Assembly: GCF_024168645.1 (NCBI RefSeq)
Contig: NZ_JALJWF010000001.1
Span: 3,723,501-3,787,500, forward strand
Direction of reading: 5' to 3'
Length of the DNA: 64,000 nucleotides
Origin: Pseudomonas sp. GGS8
GTDB taxonomy: Bacteria > Pseudomonadota > Gammaproteobacteria > Pseudomonadales > Pseudomonadaceae
The position numbers and the translations under genes are program-made. The notes under the pieces are model-generated. The model worked only from the letters and a program-made list of their open reading frames with translations, was not told the origin of the DNA and did no database searches. Positions 36,249-44,759 of this stretch are shown here, piece by piece (positions within the stretch are counted from its first letter, which is position 1; each line of letters begins with the position of its first letter).

Positions 36249-38123
36249 ATGAGTCACCCCTCGCAGTTCACCTTGCTTCGCACTCGGCGCTTCCTGCCTT
36301 TTTTTGTCACGCAGTCCCTCGGGGCCTTTAACGACAACATCTTCAAGCAGTCGCTGATCCTTGCCATTCTGTACAAGCTGACCCTCTCGGGTGACCGCTC
36401 GATCTGGGTCAACCTGTGTGCGTTGCTGTTTATCCTGCCGTTCTTTCTGTTCTCGGCGCTGGCCGGTCAGTTCGGGGAAAAGTTCGCCAAGGACGCGCTG
36501 ATCCGTCTGATCAAGCTCGGGGAAATCGTCATCATGGCGGTGGGCGCGGTCGGTTTCATGTTCGATCACTTGTCGCTGATGCTGGTGGCGCTGTTTGCCA
36601 TGGGCACCCACTCGGCGCTGTTTGGGCCGGTGAAGTACTCGATCCTGCCCCAGGCCTTGCGCGAAGAAGAATTGGTGGGTGGCAACGGCCTGGTGGAAAT
36701 GGGCACCTTCCTGGCGATTCTCGCCGGGACGATTGGCGCCGGGATCATGATGTCCGCCAGCAACTACGCACCGGTAGTGTCCACGGCAATCGTCGGTATC
36801 GCAGTGCTCGGTTACCTCGCCAGCCGCAACATTCCCCGGGCCGCGGCGGCATCGCCGCAAATGCGCCTGAACTGGAACATCTTCAGCCAGTCCTGGGCCA
36901 CCTTGAAGCTGGGCCTTGGGCAAACCCCTGCGGTATCGCGATCGATCGTCGGTAACTCATGGTTCTGGTTTGTCGGGGCGATTTATCTGACGCAGATCCC
37001 GGCGTATGCCAAGGAATGGATGCACGGCGACGAAACCGTGGTGACGCTGATTCTTACCGTGTTCTCGGTCGGCATCGCACTGGGTTCGATGCTCTGCGAG
37101 AAACTTTCCGGGCGCAAAGTCGAGATCGGTCTGGTGCCGTTCGGCTCATTCGGTCTGACCGTATTTGGCCTGCTCCTGTGGTGGCATTCCGGCGGAATTC
37201 CGGACAGCGTTGCCGGCCATGGCTGGCTCGAAATCCTTGGGTTCGGTCACACCTGGCTGGTATTGATCGACATCCTCGGGCTTGGAGTCTTCGGCGGTTT
37301 CTACATTGTGCCGCTGTATGCGTTGATCCAGTCCCGCACCGTCGAGAACGAACGGGCCCGAGTGATCGCCGCCAACAACATTCTCAACGCCCTGTTCATG
37401 GTGGTGTCGGCGATTGTGTCGATCGTTCTGCTGAGCATCGCCAAACTGTCGATCCCGCAGCTGTTCCTGGTGGTGTCGCTGCTGAACATCGGCGTTAACG
37501 CGTACATCTTCAAAATTGTCCCGGAATTCAGCATGCGTTTCATGATCTGGCTGCTCGGCCATTCCATGTACCGCGTCGAGCATCGCAACCTGGAGCTGAT
37601 CCCCGATGAGGGCCCCGCGCTGCTGGTTTGCAACCATGTGTCGTTTGTTGATGCATTACTGATTGGTGGCGCGGTGCGTCGGCCGATTCGCTTTGTGATG
37701 TATTACAAAATCTACAACCTGCCGGTGCTGAACTTCATCTTCCGCACGGCCGGGACGATTCCGATCGCCGGGCGTCAGGAAGACATTCAGATTTACGAAA
37801 AGGCCTTCACCCGGATAGCCCAGTATCTGAAGGATGGGGAGCTGGTGTGCATTTTCCCTGAAGGCAAGTTGACCGCTGATGGTGAGCTCAACGAGTTCAA
37901 GGGCGGGCTGACGCGGATTCTCGAAGAAACGCCGGTGCCGGTGATTCCGCTGGCGTTGCAGGGGTTGTGGGGGAGTTTCTTCAGCCGCGATCCGAACAAG
38001 GGCTTGTTCCGTCGGTTGTGGTCGCGGGTGACCTTGGTGGCGGGGCCGGCGGTGGCCATTGAAGCGGCTGAACCGGCGACATTGCAAGGGTTGGTGGGAG
38101 AGTTGCGTGGGGCCGTTAGATAG
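36249..38123 (+). CDS. Lysophospholipid transporter (LplT-like MFS) fused to 1-acylglycerol-3-phosphate acyltransferase
   Basis: 624 aa. N-terminal MFS half of about twelve helices (residues 10-415), with FFVTQSLGAFNDNIFKQSLI and FALFAMGTHSALFGPVKYSILP-type blocks known from LplT. C-terminal PlsC domain (about 430-620) with the catalytic NHVSFVD and the EGK motif in FPEGKLTADGEL. This combination re-imports lysophospholipid and re-acylates it at the inner membrane. The AMP-ligase domain that follows in Aas-type fusions is absent, so acyl donor must come from elsewhere. Start at 36249 has only a weak SD. Confidence 0.9.
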   Translation: MSHPSQFTLLRTRRFLPFFVTQSLGAFNDNIFKQSLILAILYKLTLSGDRSIWVNLCALLFILPFFLFSALAGQFGEKFAKDALIRLIKLGEIVIMAVGAVGFMFDHLSLMLVALFAMGTHSALFGPVKYSILPQALREEELVGGNGLVEMGTFLAILAGTIGAGIMMSASNYAPVVSTAIVGIAVLGYLASRNIPRAAAASPQMRLNWNIFSQSWATLKLGLGQTPAVSRSIVGNSWFWFVGAIYLTQIPAYAKEWMHGDETVVTLILTVFSVGIALGSMLCEKLSGRKVEIGLVPFGSFGLTVFGLLLWWHSGGIPDSVAGHGWLEILGFGHTWLVLIDILGLGVFGGFYIVPLYALIQSRTVENERARVIAANNILNALFMVVSAIVSIVLLSIAKLSIPQLFLVVSLLNIGVNAYIFKIVPEFSMRFMIWLLGHSMYRVEHRNLELIPDEGPALLVCNHVSFVDALLIGGAVRRPIRFVMYYKIYNLPVLNFIFRTAGTIPIAGRQEDIQIYEKAFTRIAQYLKDGELVCIFPEGKLTADGELNEFKGGLTRILEETPVPVIPLALQGLWGSFFSRDPNKGLFRRLWSRVTLVAGPAVAIEAAEPATLQGLVGELRGAVR

Positions 38124-38140
38124 TCGGTGACTTTGCGGGC

Positions 38141-38240
38141 CTCATCGCGGGCAAGCCCGGCTCCCACAGGTTTTGATGCTGTGCCACATAGTGTGGTCAC
38201 ACCATCAATCCCTGCGGGAGCCGGGCTTGCCCGCGATGGC
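38141..38240. repeat. REPIN between convergent genes
   Basis: ATCGCGGGCAAGCCCGGCTC at the left faces GAGCCGGGCTTGCCCGCGAT at the right. The inner part also holds a small hairpin (GTGGTCACACC). Confidence 0.9.
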
Positions 38241-38249
38241 GTCAGAGGC

Positions 38250-38564
38250 CTAAGCGCTAACCTTGAGCCCGACCAAGCCGGTAATGATCAACGCCACACT
38301 GGCCAGCCGAAACAGCGCCATGGATTCACCAAACAGAATGATCCCGGCGATCACCGTGCCCACCGCACCCACGCCGGTCCAGATCGCATAAGCCGTGCCC
38401 AGCGGCAATTCCTTCATGGCAAGGCCCAGCAGGCCAAGGCTGATTGCCATGGCGGCAACGGTCAATGCGGTAGGGAGAGGGCGGCTGAAGCCGTCGGTGT
38501 ATTTCAGGCCGACGGCCCAGCCGACTTCGAACAGGCCAGCAAAAAACAGAATGATCCAGGACAT
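38250..38564 (-). CDS. gdx: Guanidinium exporter, SMR family (SugE/Gdx)
   Basis: 104 aa, four membrane helices. N-terminus [20 protein letters not shown] has the essential Glu13 and Trp16; the third helix has [13 protein letters not shown], the Gdx signature with Trp. It is very close in layout to E. coli SugE, now known as a guanidinium/proton antiporter. The leader carries a guanidine-II riboswitch, which independently supports the assignment. Previously this subfamily was called quaternary-ammonium resistance SugE. Confidence 0.95.
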   Translation of the reverse strand: MSWIILFFAGLFEVGWAVGLKYTDGFSRPLPTALTVAAMAISLGLLGLAMKELPLGTAYAIWTGVGAVGTVIAGIILFGESMALFRLASVALIITGLVGLKVSA

Positions 38565-38585
38565 TGGAGACCTCCATCGATGGAT

Positions 38586-38636
38586 GGGGTCGTCCCCGGA
38601 CTAATGACTCGAACGAGCCGCGAGGTCGTCCCCGCG
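38586..38636 (-). promoter_or_regulatory. Guanidine-II riboswitch (mini-ykkC)
   Basis: On the minus strand two hairpins each present an ACGA tetraloop: first CGCGGGG-ACGA-CCTCGCG (7 bp with one G-U), then GGGG-ACGA-CCCC, 21 nt apart. Two short stems with ACGR loops are exactly the mini-ykkC design. The second hairpin ends 22 nt before the exporter ATG, next to its SD (GGAGG), so guanidinium binding would free the ribosome site. Confidence 0.92.
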
Positions 38637-38683
38637 TTGCGCAATAGAGTGCCGATCATTAACCCGAGGATCAAGTTTTCGGC

Positions 38684-39649
38684 TTAGTCAGCCACCTGCC
38701 GAGCGGCGATTTTCCGATCCTCTTTCTCGCTCATGCGACGGAAATACGTCGAGAGCAGCGCCCCGGAAATGTTGTGCCAGACGCTGAACAATGCGCTCGG
38801 CACCGCCGCCAGCGGCGAGAAGTGCGCGCTGGCCAACGCTGCGCCCAGGCCGGAGTTCTGCATGCCGACTTCCAGTGCCAGGGATTTGCGCTGGGCCAAT
38901 GGCAGGTTGAACAAGCGTCCAGTGAAGTAACCCAGCAAGTAGCCGAAGCTGTTGTGCAGCATTACCACGGCCATGATCAGCAGACCTGATTCGGCAATCT
39001 TCGCCTGACTGGCAGCCACCACGGCAGTGACAATGATCACGATGCTCACCACCGACACCAGCGGCAACACCTCTACCGCGTGACGAACCCGATCACCGAG
39101 CACGCGTTGGGCAACCACGCCAAGTACGATCGGCAACAGCACGACTTGCAGGATCGACCAGAACAGCTCCATGAACGACACCGGCAACCAGGCCGAGGCC
39201 AGCAGCCAGATCAGTGCCGGTGTCAGCAATGGCGCGAGGAGGGTGGTGACGGCTGCTATGGCCACCGACAACGCCAGATCGCCGCGAGCCAGCCAAGTCA
39301 TCACGTTCGAGGAGGTGCCGCTCGGGCAACAGCCGACCAGAATCACACCGACGGCGATCTCTGGCGGCAGGTGGAACACTTGGCAGAGCAACCACGCCAT
39401 ACCGGGCATGATCACGAAATGGGCGACCACGCCCAGGGCCACGCGCCACGGATGACGAGCGACTTCGGCGAAGTCTTCGAGCTTGAGGGTCAGGCCCATG
39501 CCGAACATCACCAACCCCAGCAGCGGCACAATGGCGCCTTTCAAGCCGATGAACCAGGCCGGCTGCAGAAACGCCACGATGGCGAAAACCAGTACCCAGT
39601 AAGCGAAGGTGTTGCCGACAAAACGACTCAATGCAGCGAGTGCGCGCAT
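38684..39649 (-). CDS. Bile acid:sodium symporter family protein
   Basis: 321 aa, about nine to ten helices. ATG at 39649 (MRALAALSRFVGNTFAYWVL) has AAGGA upstream; the longer frame runs into REP-like DNA. Family blocks: MFGMGLTLKLEDFAEVARHP and VGCCPSGTSSNVMTWLARGDLALSVAI, with the EVGMQNSGLGAALA block in the second half that forms the crossover. Bacterial members import organic acids such as pantoate or ketopantoate-like compounds; substrate unknown here. Confidence 0.92.
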   Translation of the reverse strand: MRALAALSRFVGNTFAYWVLVFAIVAFLQPAWFIGLKGAIVPLLGLVMFGMGLTLKLEDFAEVARHPWRVALGVVAHFVIMPGMAWLLCQVFHLPPEIAVGVILVGCCPSGTSSNVMTWLARGDLALSVAIAAVTTLLAPLLTPALIWLLASAWLPVSFMELFWSILQVVLLPIVLGVVAQRVLGDRVRHAVEVLPLVSVVSIVIIVTAVVAASQAKIAESGLLIMAVVMLHNSFGYLLGYFTGRLFNLPLAQRKSLALEVGMQNSGLGAALASAHFSPLAAVPSALFSVWHNISGALLSTYFRRMSEKEDRKIAARQVAD

Positions 39650-39699
39650 GGTCTGATCCTTGTTATATAAGTGGGATTCCCAGTTTGGAAATCCAATCA

Positions 39700-39731
39700 A
39701 TGTGGGAGCAGGCAAGCCAGCTCCCACATTT
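39700..39731. repeat. Short REP-type hairpin
   Basis: Arms AATGTGGGAGC and GCTCCCACATT around a 10-nt loop, between rdgC and the symporter gene; could also act in ending rdgC transcripts. Confidence 0.7.
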
Positions 39732-39763
39732 GATCCGGTTCCATCAAGGGGAACCGGTTGTTT

Positions 39764-40684
39764 TTAGATCCCTTGCGGCGTCTCTTCACCACCCAACGCT
39801 TCAACCAGTGCCGGCAGGAAATCGCCGAAGGTCAGCATCATCAGGGTGAAGCTGGCGTCCAGTTGACCCAGTGCTTCGTCACCACCGTCCTGTTCAGCCT
39901 GATCTTGCAGCAAGTCTTCGAACTTCAGGCGCTTGACCACCATTTTGTCGTCGAGCACGAACGATAGTTTGTCCTGCCAGGCCAGTGACAGTTGAGTGAC
40001 CACTTTGCCGGTGCTCAGGTGCAGCTGGATTTCTTCGCTGGTCAGGTCCTGACGCTTGCAACGCACGATACCGCCGTCTTCGTGGGTGTCGCGCAGTTCG
40101 CACTCGTCCAGCACAAAGAAATCGTCCGCAGCTTTCTGAGTGGTAACCCACTCGGTCATGGTCGCGGTCGGGGACATCTTCACCGTCAGCGGACGCACCG
40201 GCAGCGAGCCGATCACTTCGCGCAGGGTAGACAGCAGGTCTTCGGCGCGTTTCGGGCTGGCCGAGTTAACCAGGATCAAGCCCTGTTTCGGCGCGATGGC
40301 GGCGAAGGTCGACGAGCGACGAATAAAGGCGCGGGGCAGGAAGGCCTGGATGATTTCATCCTTGATCTGATCGCGCTCCTTTTTATAGACCTTGCGCATT
40401 TGTTCGGCTTCGATCTCTTCGACCTTTTCCTTCACTGCGTCACGCACGACGCTGCCCGGCAGAATGCGTTCTTCTTTACGGGCTGCGATCAGCAGGAAGT
40501 CTCCGCTGACGTGTACCAGCGGCGCGTCTTCGCCCTTGCCGAATGGCGCGACGAAACCGTAGGTGGTCAACTCCTGGCTTGCACATGGACGCGCCAGTTT
40601 GGTGGCCAGTGCAGTTTCCAACGCCTCGGCATCAAAAGGCAGATCTTGGGTCAGGCGATAGATAAGCAGGTTTTTGAACCACAT
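39764..40684 (-). CDS. rdgC: Recombination-associated protein RdgC
   Basis: 306 aa. The ATG at 40684 gives [20 protein letters not shown], the conserved family start; the frame extends 8 codons more. [16 protein letters not shown] and [26 protein letters not shown] are typical. RdgC forms DNA-encircling rings and restrains RecA. Acidic C-terminus. It lies upstream of the tRNA block, divergent to it. Confidence 0.96.
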   Translation of the reverse strand: MWFKNLLIYRLTQDLPFDAEALETALATKLARPCASQELTTYGFVAPFGKGEDAPLVHVSGDFLLIAARKEERILPGSVVRDAVKEKVEEIEAEQMRKVYKKERDQIKDEIIQAFLPRAFIRRSSTFAAIAPKQGLILVNSASPKRAEDLLSTLREVIGSLPVRPLTVKMSPTATMTEWVTTQKAADDFFVLDECELRDTHEDGGIVRCKRQDLTSEEIQLHLSTGKVVTQLSLAWQDKLSFVLDDKMVVKRLKFEDLLQDQAEQDGGDEALGQLDASFTLMMLTFGDFLPALVEALGGEETPQGI

Positions 40685-40794
40685 GGGGTGAGTCTCTCCT
40701 TTATACAAAGGGGGGCATTATTCTCTTAGCGGCGCCATAGGCCAACCCTTCGCTAAGCCTTTGGAAGGCCTGAAAAAATTAATTAAAAAAGTGC

Positions 40795-40823
40795 TTGCCA
40801 GAGGTGTGGTCGCTCCGTAGAAT
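40795..40823 (+). promoter_or_regulatory. Promoter of the first tRNA-Val/tRNA-Asp unit
   Basis: TTGCCA (40795-40800), 17-nt spacer, TAGAAT (40818-40823), followed by a GC-rich discriminator GCGCGCC typical of stringently controlled stable-RNA promoters. The tRNA begins 22 nt further on. Confidence 0.8.
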
Positions 40824-40844
40824 GCGCGCCACACCGAAAGTGAA

Positions 40845-40920
40845 GGGTGATTAGCTCAGCTGGGAGAGCGTCTGCCTTACAAGCAGAATGTCGGCGGTTC
40901 GATCCCGTCATCACCCACCA
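40845..40920 (+). tRNA. tRNA-Val (anticodon TAC), copy 1
   Basis: 76 nt including encoded CCA. Acceptor GGGTGAT pairs with ATCACCC; anticodon loop CTTACAA reads TAC; T-loop TTCGATC. Identical to copy 2 at 41203. Confidence 0.97.
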
Positions 40921-40938
40921 TTCGCTTTAGTGTTACGC

Positions 40939-41015
40939 GCAGCGGTAGTTCAGTCGGTTAGAATACCGGCCTGTCACGCCGGGGGTCGCGGGTTCGAGTC
41001 CCGTCCGCTGCGCCA
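40939..41015 (+). tRNA. tRNA-Asp (anticodon GTC), copy 1
   Basis: 77 nt including encoded CCA. Acceptor GCAGCGG pairs with CCGCTGC; anticodon stem CCGGC/GCCGG with loop CTGTCAC (GTC). Separated from tRNA-Val by 18 nt. Confidence 0.97.
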
Positions 41016-41055
41016 TATTCGGTAACCTGGAATGCTGAACGCCAGGTCACCACGG

Positions 41056-41082
41056 AAAAGCCCGCTAATGCGGGTTTTTTTC
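41056..41082 (+). terminator. Terminator of tRNA unit 1
   Basis: CCCGC-TAAT-GCGGG stem flanked by AAAA and TTTTTTT. Confidence 0.9.
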
Positions 41083-41151
41083 TGTCTGAAGTTCCTGTGG
41101 GGTGTGTCGTTTTACCGGTTTTCAGATTTTTTTGATTTTTTATCAATTAAA

Positions 41152-41181
41152 TCAACACTTTATGAAAACCTGTGGCATAAT
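41152..41181 (+). promoter_or_regulatory. Promoter of the second tRNA unit
   Basis: CATAAT (41176-41181) with a weak TCAACA 18 nt upstream and a GC-rich GTGCCCCGC discriminator. The -35 is poorer than in unit 1. Confidence 0.55.
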
Positions 41182-41202
41182 GTGCCCCGCAACGAAGGTA
41201 AA

Positions 41203-41278
41203 GGGTGATTAGCTCAGCTGGGAGAGCGTCTGCCTTACAAGCAGAATGTCGGCGGTTCGATCCCGTCATCACCCACCA
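41203..41278 (+). tRNA. tRNA-Val (anticodon TAC), copy 2
   Basis: Same 76-nt sequence as copy 1, 358 nt downstream of it. Confidence 0.97.
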
Positions 41279-41297
41279 CTTACTTTCAACGCTACGC

Positions 41298-41374
41298 GCA
41301 GCGGTAGTTCAGTCGGTTAGAATACCGGCCTGTCACGCCGGGGGTCGCGGGTTCGAGTCCCGTCCGCTGCGCCA
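41298..41374 (+). tRNA. tRNA-Asp (anticodon GTC), copy 2
   Basis: Same 77-nt sequence as copy 1. The flank after it (ATATTCGGTA...CTGAACGCCAG) also matches that of copy 1, showing a block duplication. Confidence 0.97.
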
Positions 41375-41413
41375 TATTCGGTATCTGGAACACTGAACGC
41401 CAGATCACCACAG

Positions 41414-41438
41414 AAAGCCCGCTTAATGCGGGCTTTTT
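41414..41438 (+). terminator. Terminator of tRNA unit 2
   Basis: AAAGCCCGC-TTAAT-GCGGGCTTT followed by TT; near copy of the unit 1 terminator. Confidence 0.9.
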
Positions 41439-41477
41439 GCTGTCTGGGATTGGGCTTTTTTCCGGACTCACTGAAGA

Positions 41478-41505
41478 AAGCGACCTGTTCGGGTCGCTTT
41501 TTTCG
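41478..41505. terminator. Hairpin terminator between tRNAs and the catalase-like gene
   Basis: AAAGCGACC / GGTCGCTTT stem with TTTTTT on the plus side; in minus orientation it ends in TTTCTTC, so it could serve the minus-strand catalase gene, whose stop is 13 nt away. Confidence 0.75.
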
Positions 41506-41517
41506 TTTCTGCCTTAC

Positions 41518-42654
41518 TTATTGTTCGCCGTTGCGGCTGTGTCGATAGTCGCTGACAGCCTCGTACACCGCTTTGCGCAACCGGTTGATCCCACCAATCG
41601 GCCTATGGGCTTCAAGGCCGAACCATGGATTGAACGACAGATTATCGCATTGCAGATTCAGCGCCGGGGTGTCGAAATCCTGGGCGGGCAGCTTGATCCT
41701 GGCCACGGTTTCGAAAGGCGCATCTTGTTCACGCCACTCGATGCTGGTGTCTTCGATCGGCATATAGTGGCTAGGATCCTGGCGCTGGATCTGTAACACG
41801 AAGCAGGCCGGCGTCCGGTCAGTCGACAACTGCTGGTTCAGCGCACTGCGCAGGAAGTTCGGCAGGTTTTGATTTTGCGTGGGCAGGGCGTAGGCCGGGC
41901 AGCTACCGGGATCGGGCATTACCCGGAATTTGACGTTGGCTTCACCAAACTTGTACGGCGAAACCGAAAAGTAGGTGGTCTGGGTCGGGCTTGCCGGAGC
42001 GGGGGAGAGTGTCGCCAGCGCAATAAACAGATGGCGAACTTGCCAGGTGCGCGGGTCCCAACCCGGGAAGAACGCCATTACCTTTTTGCCGTCAGCCTGG
42101 GCGGCCACATTCTGACGATACTCGGCGACATCGCTGACAAAGAAGTTCGGATGGTTGAACATCACGAAATCCTGTTCGTTGTGTCCTTGTCGGTCACTCA
42201 GCAACTGTTTATCCGGCACATCGAACAATTTGATCGCCATGCCCCGGGCATCGCGGATGCTATCGAACTGCGGATACGCATTACCGTTGGACAGCCGCAT
42301 CGTCGCTTGCCAGGTTTTACCGGGTTCGCTGAACACGCCTTGGCGCAACGCCGTCGCCAGATCCGGCAGCACCTGAACCTCGGCCTTCACGCAACCATGA
42401 GCCTTGGCATGGGCGTCGCGCAGGTAGCGGGTACTTTCGCGGTGCTGATCGACGATCCGTACCGCCGTCTGGATGATGTCACGGGTCATCGCCGCTTCGC
42501 CGTCCGGAATCAGTTCTTCAGCCGATACCGGGCCGCGCTGCTGCCAGGCGAACCATGCCATGGCCAGCGCCCAGCCGAGTACGCCCAACCCCAGCAACCA
42601 CAGCATCGTTTTTCCGAGGAAAGCACCCAGGCGCAGCCAGAGAGTGATCAGCAT
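41518..42654 (-). CDS. Membrane-anchored catalase-family heme protein
   Basis: 378 aa. One N-terminal membrane segment (about residues 13-36) suggests periplasmic exposure. The body is of the reduced heme-catalase family (SrpA-like): RDAHAKAHGCVKAEVQVLPDL corresponds to the distal-His segment, MRLSNGNAYPQFDSIRDARGMAIKLF and QDFVMFNHPNFFVSDVAEY are further family blocks. The proximal Tyr motif of classical catalases is not seen, so activity is likely peroxidase-like or unknown. It starts 3 nt after the di-heme cytochrome gene, in one operon with it. Confidence 0.85.
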   Translation of the reverse strand: MLITLWLRLGAFLGKTMLWLLGLGVLGWALAMAWFAWQQRGPVSAEELIPDGEAAMTRDIIQTAVRIVDQHRESTRYLRDAHAKAHGCVKAEVQVLPDLATALRQGVFSEPGKTWQATMRLSNGNAYPQFDSIRDARGMAIKLFDVPDKQLLSDRQGHNEQDFVMFNHPNFFVSDVAEYRQNVAAQADGKKVMAFFPGWDPRTWQVRHLFIALATLSPAPASPTQTTYFSVSPYKFGEANVKFRVMPDPGSCPAYALPTQNQNLPNFLRSALNQQLSTDRTPACFVLQIQRQDPSHYMPIEDTSIEWREQDAPFETVARIKLPAQDFDTPALNLQCDNLSFNPWFGLEAHRPIGGINRLRKAVYEAVSDYRHSRNGEQ

Positions 42655-42657
42655 GGT

Positions 42658-44508
42658 TCAATCCTTTTGACTGATGAGGTGGTCTGGCAATTGCGACTCC
42701 AGCGGGCTGTCCAACACTTTCAGGTATTCCAGCAGCGCCCAGCGCTCCTGCGGTTGCAGCAGGCGACCAATCACGCCATTACTGCGCTCGCCGGCGCGGA
42801 ACTCGTGGCCACTGTTGTGATTGCCGGTGATACGCGTGTCGAATACAAAACCGTTGGTGAAGGCTTCGGTGCGATAGCCCAGTTGTTTGGGATCGTATTC
42901 GAAGGTGCCTTTGTAGAACGTTGTTGCGCGTTCATCCTGGGGCGAGAGCAGTTGGTAGATGCTCGGCACCGAACCGTTGTGCAGAAACGGCGGCGTGGCC
43001 CAGACGCCCGCCAGCGGTCGGGCTTTATAGCTGCGCAATTCCTGGACGCCGATGGGCAGGCCGAAACCGTCCAGGTTCGGACGCTCCGCCGGAGTCACAT
43101 TGGCAGCGCGATAGGCCTGGTTCCCCACGAAAGCAGTGACGTAGGCCAGTCCCTTTGCCACTGACAACTGGCTCAAGTCCAAGGGTTCCGTGGGTTTTGG
43201 ATGCAGTTGTACATCCAGTTGCGCAAGCTCTGCCGGATCCCACCGCAAGGCCGTCAGATCGAAGCGATGGTCGGCAATATTGTTGGCGGCGCCGGGGTCG
43301 GTGCCAATCACTTCCACGGGCAGTAATTTCAGATGTTGCACCGGTCTACCGTCGCTTTGGGTGACGCGAGGGACGTGACATCCGGCGCAGTTTTCAGCGA
43401 ATAGAGCGCGGCCTTTTGCCGCCAAGGGCTTGTCGATGGTGCCCAGCAGGGCTTCCGGCCAGACGGGGGGCTTGAGTCGTTGCAGGGTTTGTTCGATCCG
43501 GTGCAGATCGCGCACCCGGACGCTGGACGGGTAGCGGTCGTCGCCCTTGAGAGGCTGCCCGTTGCCGTCGAAGAAGTTCAACGTGGCGCCGACACCCAAG
43601 GCCTCGCCTATGTTGCGGGCCATCGGTTGCTGCGCCGAACCGTTCCACTGCACCCAGTCGAAAGTCCACATGTCCCACAGTTGCGGGTAGTCCACCGGCG
43701 CGTTGGCCACGCGGTAGTTGGCGGGGGAAATCGCGTCGCCGAAGCTGGCGTTGGCTATGCGGCCAAAGGCGTCGGTGCGGCCAGGGCCTTCTTCGGTGGG
43801 GTAGAGTCCGCGATGGGTATCGTTCCAGGCCACCTTCAAGAAGGTATCGAGTGAGCTTTTAAAGTCCTGGCGTAGCTGTTGATGTCGGGCGTCATAGTCC
43901 TGACCCAGGACGTTGCGCGCGAAACGCTCGAATTTCCACGGGTTGTAGTAAGTCGAGGCGAGGCTGGCCACCAGTGCCTGGCCGAAGCTGCCGCCGCGCA
44001 GGGTTGGGACGCTGGACGGCAACACATGTTGGGCCGAGCCGCCGTCGATGCGCACGGCCTGGCCATTGAAGCGTAATTCGCCGGTGTGGCAGGCCGCGCA
44101 GGTGATGTCCAGAAACTCTTCCTGGCTGCCCGGATTTTGATGGCGGGCGAAACCGACGGGCAGGTTGCCGGGGTTGTTCGGCGTGGCTTTCTGGCTCGGG
44201 TCGATCAGAAAACCAAAACGTGCGAGGTATTCGGGGGTGGCGAATCGTTTTTGTGAGAAGGGCAGTTCGAGGGCGTTGAACCAGTCATAGCGCAAGCCTT
44301 TGACTTGGGTGCCTTGAGGCGTGAAGTAGTACGCCTGGCGGTCTGCGGCGCTCCATTGCTCCAGGTAATGCACCTGTTGCGCCGGTGACCAGGTCGGTAA
44401 TTTCGGGTTGGCGACGTAGTACAGCACCACGGCGAGGCCCAGCCCCAGCAATACTATAAGCAGCGTGAGCAAGCGGAATAAGATTCGCAAGATAAACGTC
44501 CTTGTCAA
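42658..44508 (-). CDS. Membrane-anchored di-heme c-type cytochrome (cytochrome c peroxidase-like)
   Basis: 616 aa. N-terminal membrane helix (ILRILFRLLTLLIVLLGLGL), then two CxxCH heme sites: CAACH in LDITCAACHTGEL and CAGCH in ENCAGCHVPRV. The second domain resembles di-heme peroxidases (LFAENCAGCH; ATPPFLHNGSVPSIYQLLSP, a typical block near the C-terminus). No ATG fits: the start is a TTG at 44508 with GAGAGG 6 nt before, or TTG at 44490 with AAGGA. With the catalase-like partner it probably forms a periplasmic peroxide-handling pair. Confidence 0.88.
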   Translation of the reverse strand: MTRTFILRILFRLLTLLIVLLGLGLAVVLYYVANPKLPTWSPAQQVHYLEQWSAADRQAYYFTPQGTQVKGLRYDWFNALELPFSQKRFATPEYLARFGFLIDPSQKATPNNPGNLPVGFARHQNPGSQEEFLDITCAACHTGELRFNGQAVRIDGGSAQHVLPSSVPTLRGGSFGQALVASLASTYYNPWKFERFARNVLGQDYDARHQQLRQDFKSSLDTFLKVAWNDTHRGLYPTEEGPGRTDAFGRIANASFGDAISPANYRVANAPVDYPQLWDMWTFDWVQWNGSAQQPMARNIGEALGVGATLNFFDGNGQPLKGDDRYPSSVRVRDLHRIEQTLQRLKPPVWPEALLGTIDKPLAAKGRALFAENCAGCHVPRVTQSDGRPVQHLKLLPVEVIGTDPGAANNIADHRFDLTALRWDPAELAQLDVQLHPKPTEPLDLSQLSVAKGLAYVTAFVGNQAYRAANVTPAERPNLDGFGLPIGVQELRSYKARPLAGVWATPPFLHNGSVPSIYQLLSPQDERATTFYKGTFEYDPKQLGYRTEAFTNGFVFDTRITGNHNSGHEFRAGERSNGVIGRLLQPQERWALLEYLKVLDSPLESQLPDHLISQKD

Positions 44509-44759
44509 TTTGTACCTCTCTTATGCCTCAGCTAACGAAGTGCGGCAAGAGGCCATTACGCCAAGGGCTGTGGGAACCGGCATCGGGGGCTGTGAGAGCC
44601 AGATGACAGAAGCTTCATCCTCCTAATCCCGAAAAGCGTTTAAACCCCTGAACTTATCCGAAGTTTCCTGCTCTCATGCCGGTAGCCATTGGTCGTGGCC
44701 GCCTGATAAGCTCGCGGCTTTACTCGATTGCCCTTTAGGCGCATGAACAAGGAAATAGC

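Noticed and set aside
40845..41438. Genomic island or prophage inserted at the tRNA genes
   Set aside because: No integrase next to the tRNAs and no partial tRNA 3' end repeat downstream other than the full duplicate unit; the downstream genes are catalase and cytochrome.
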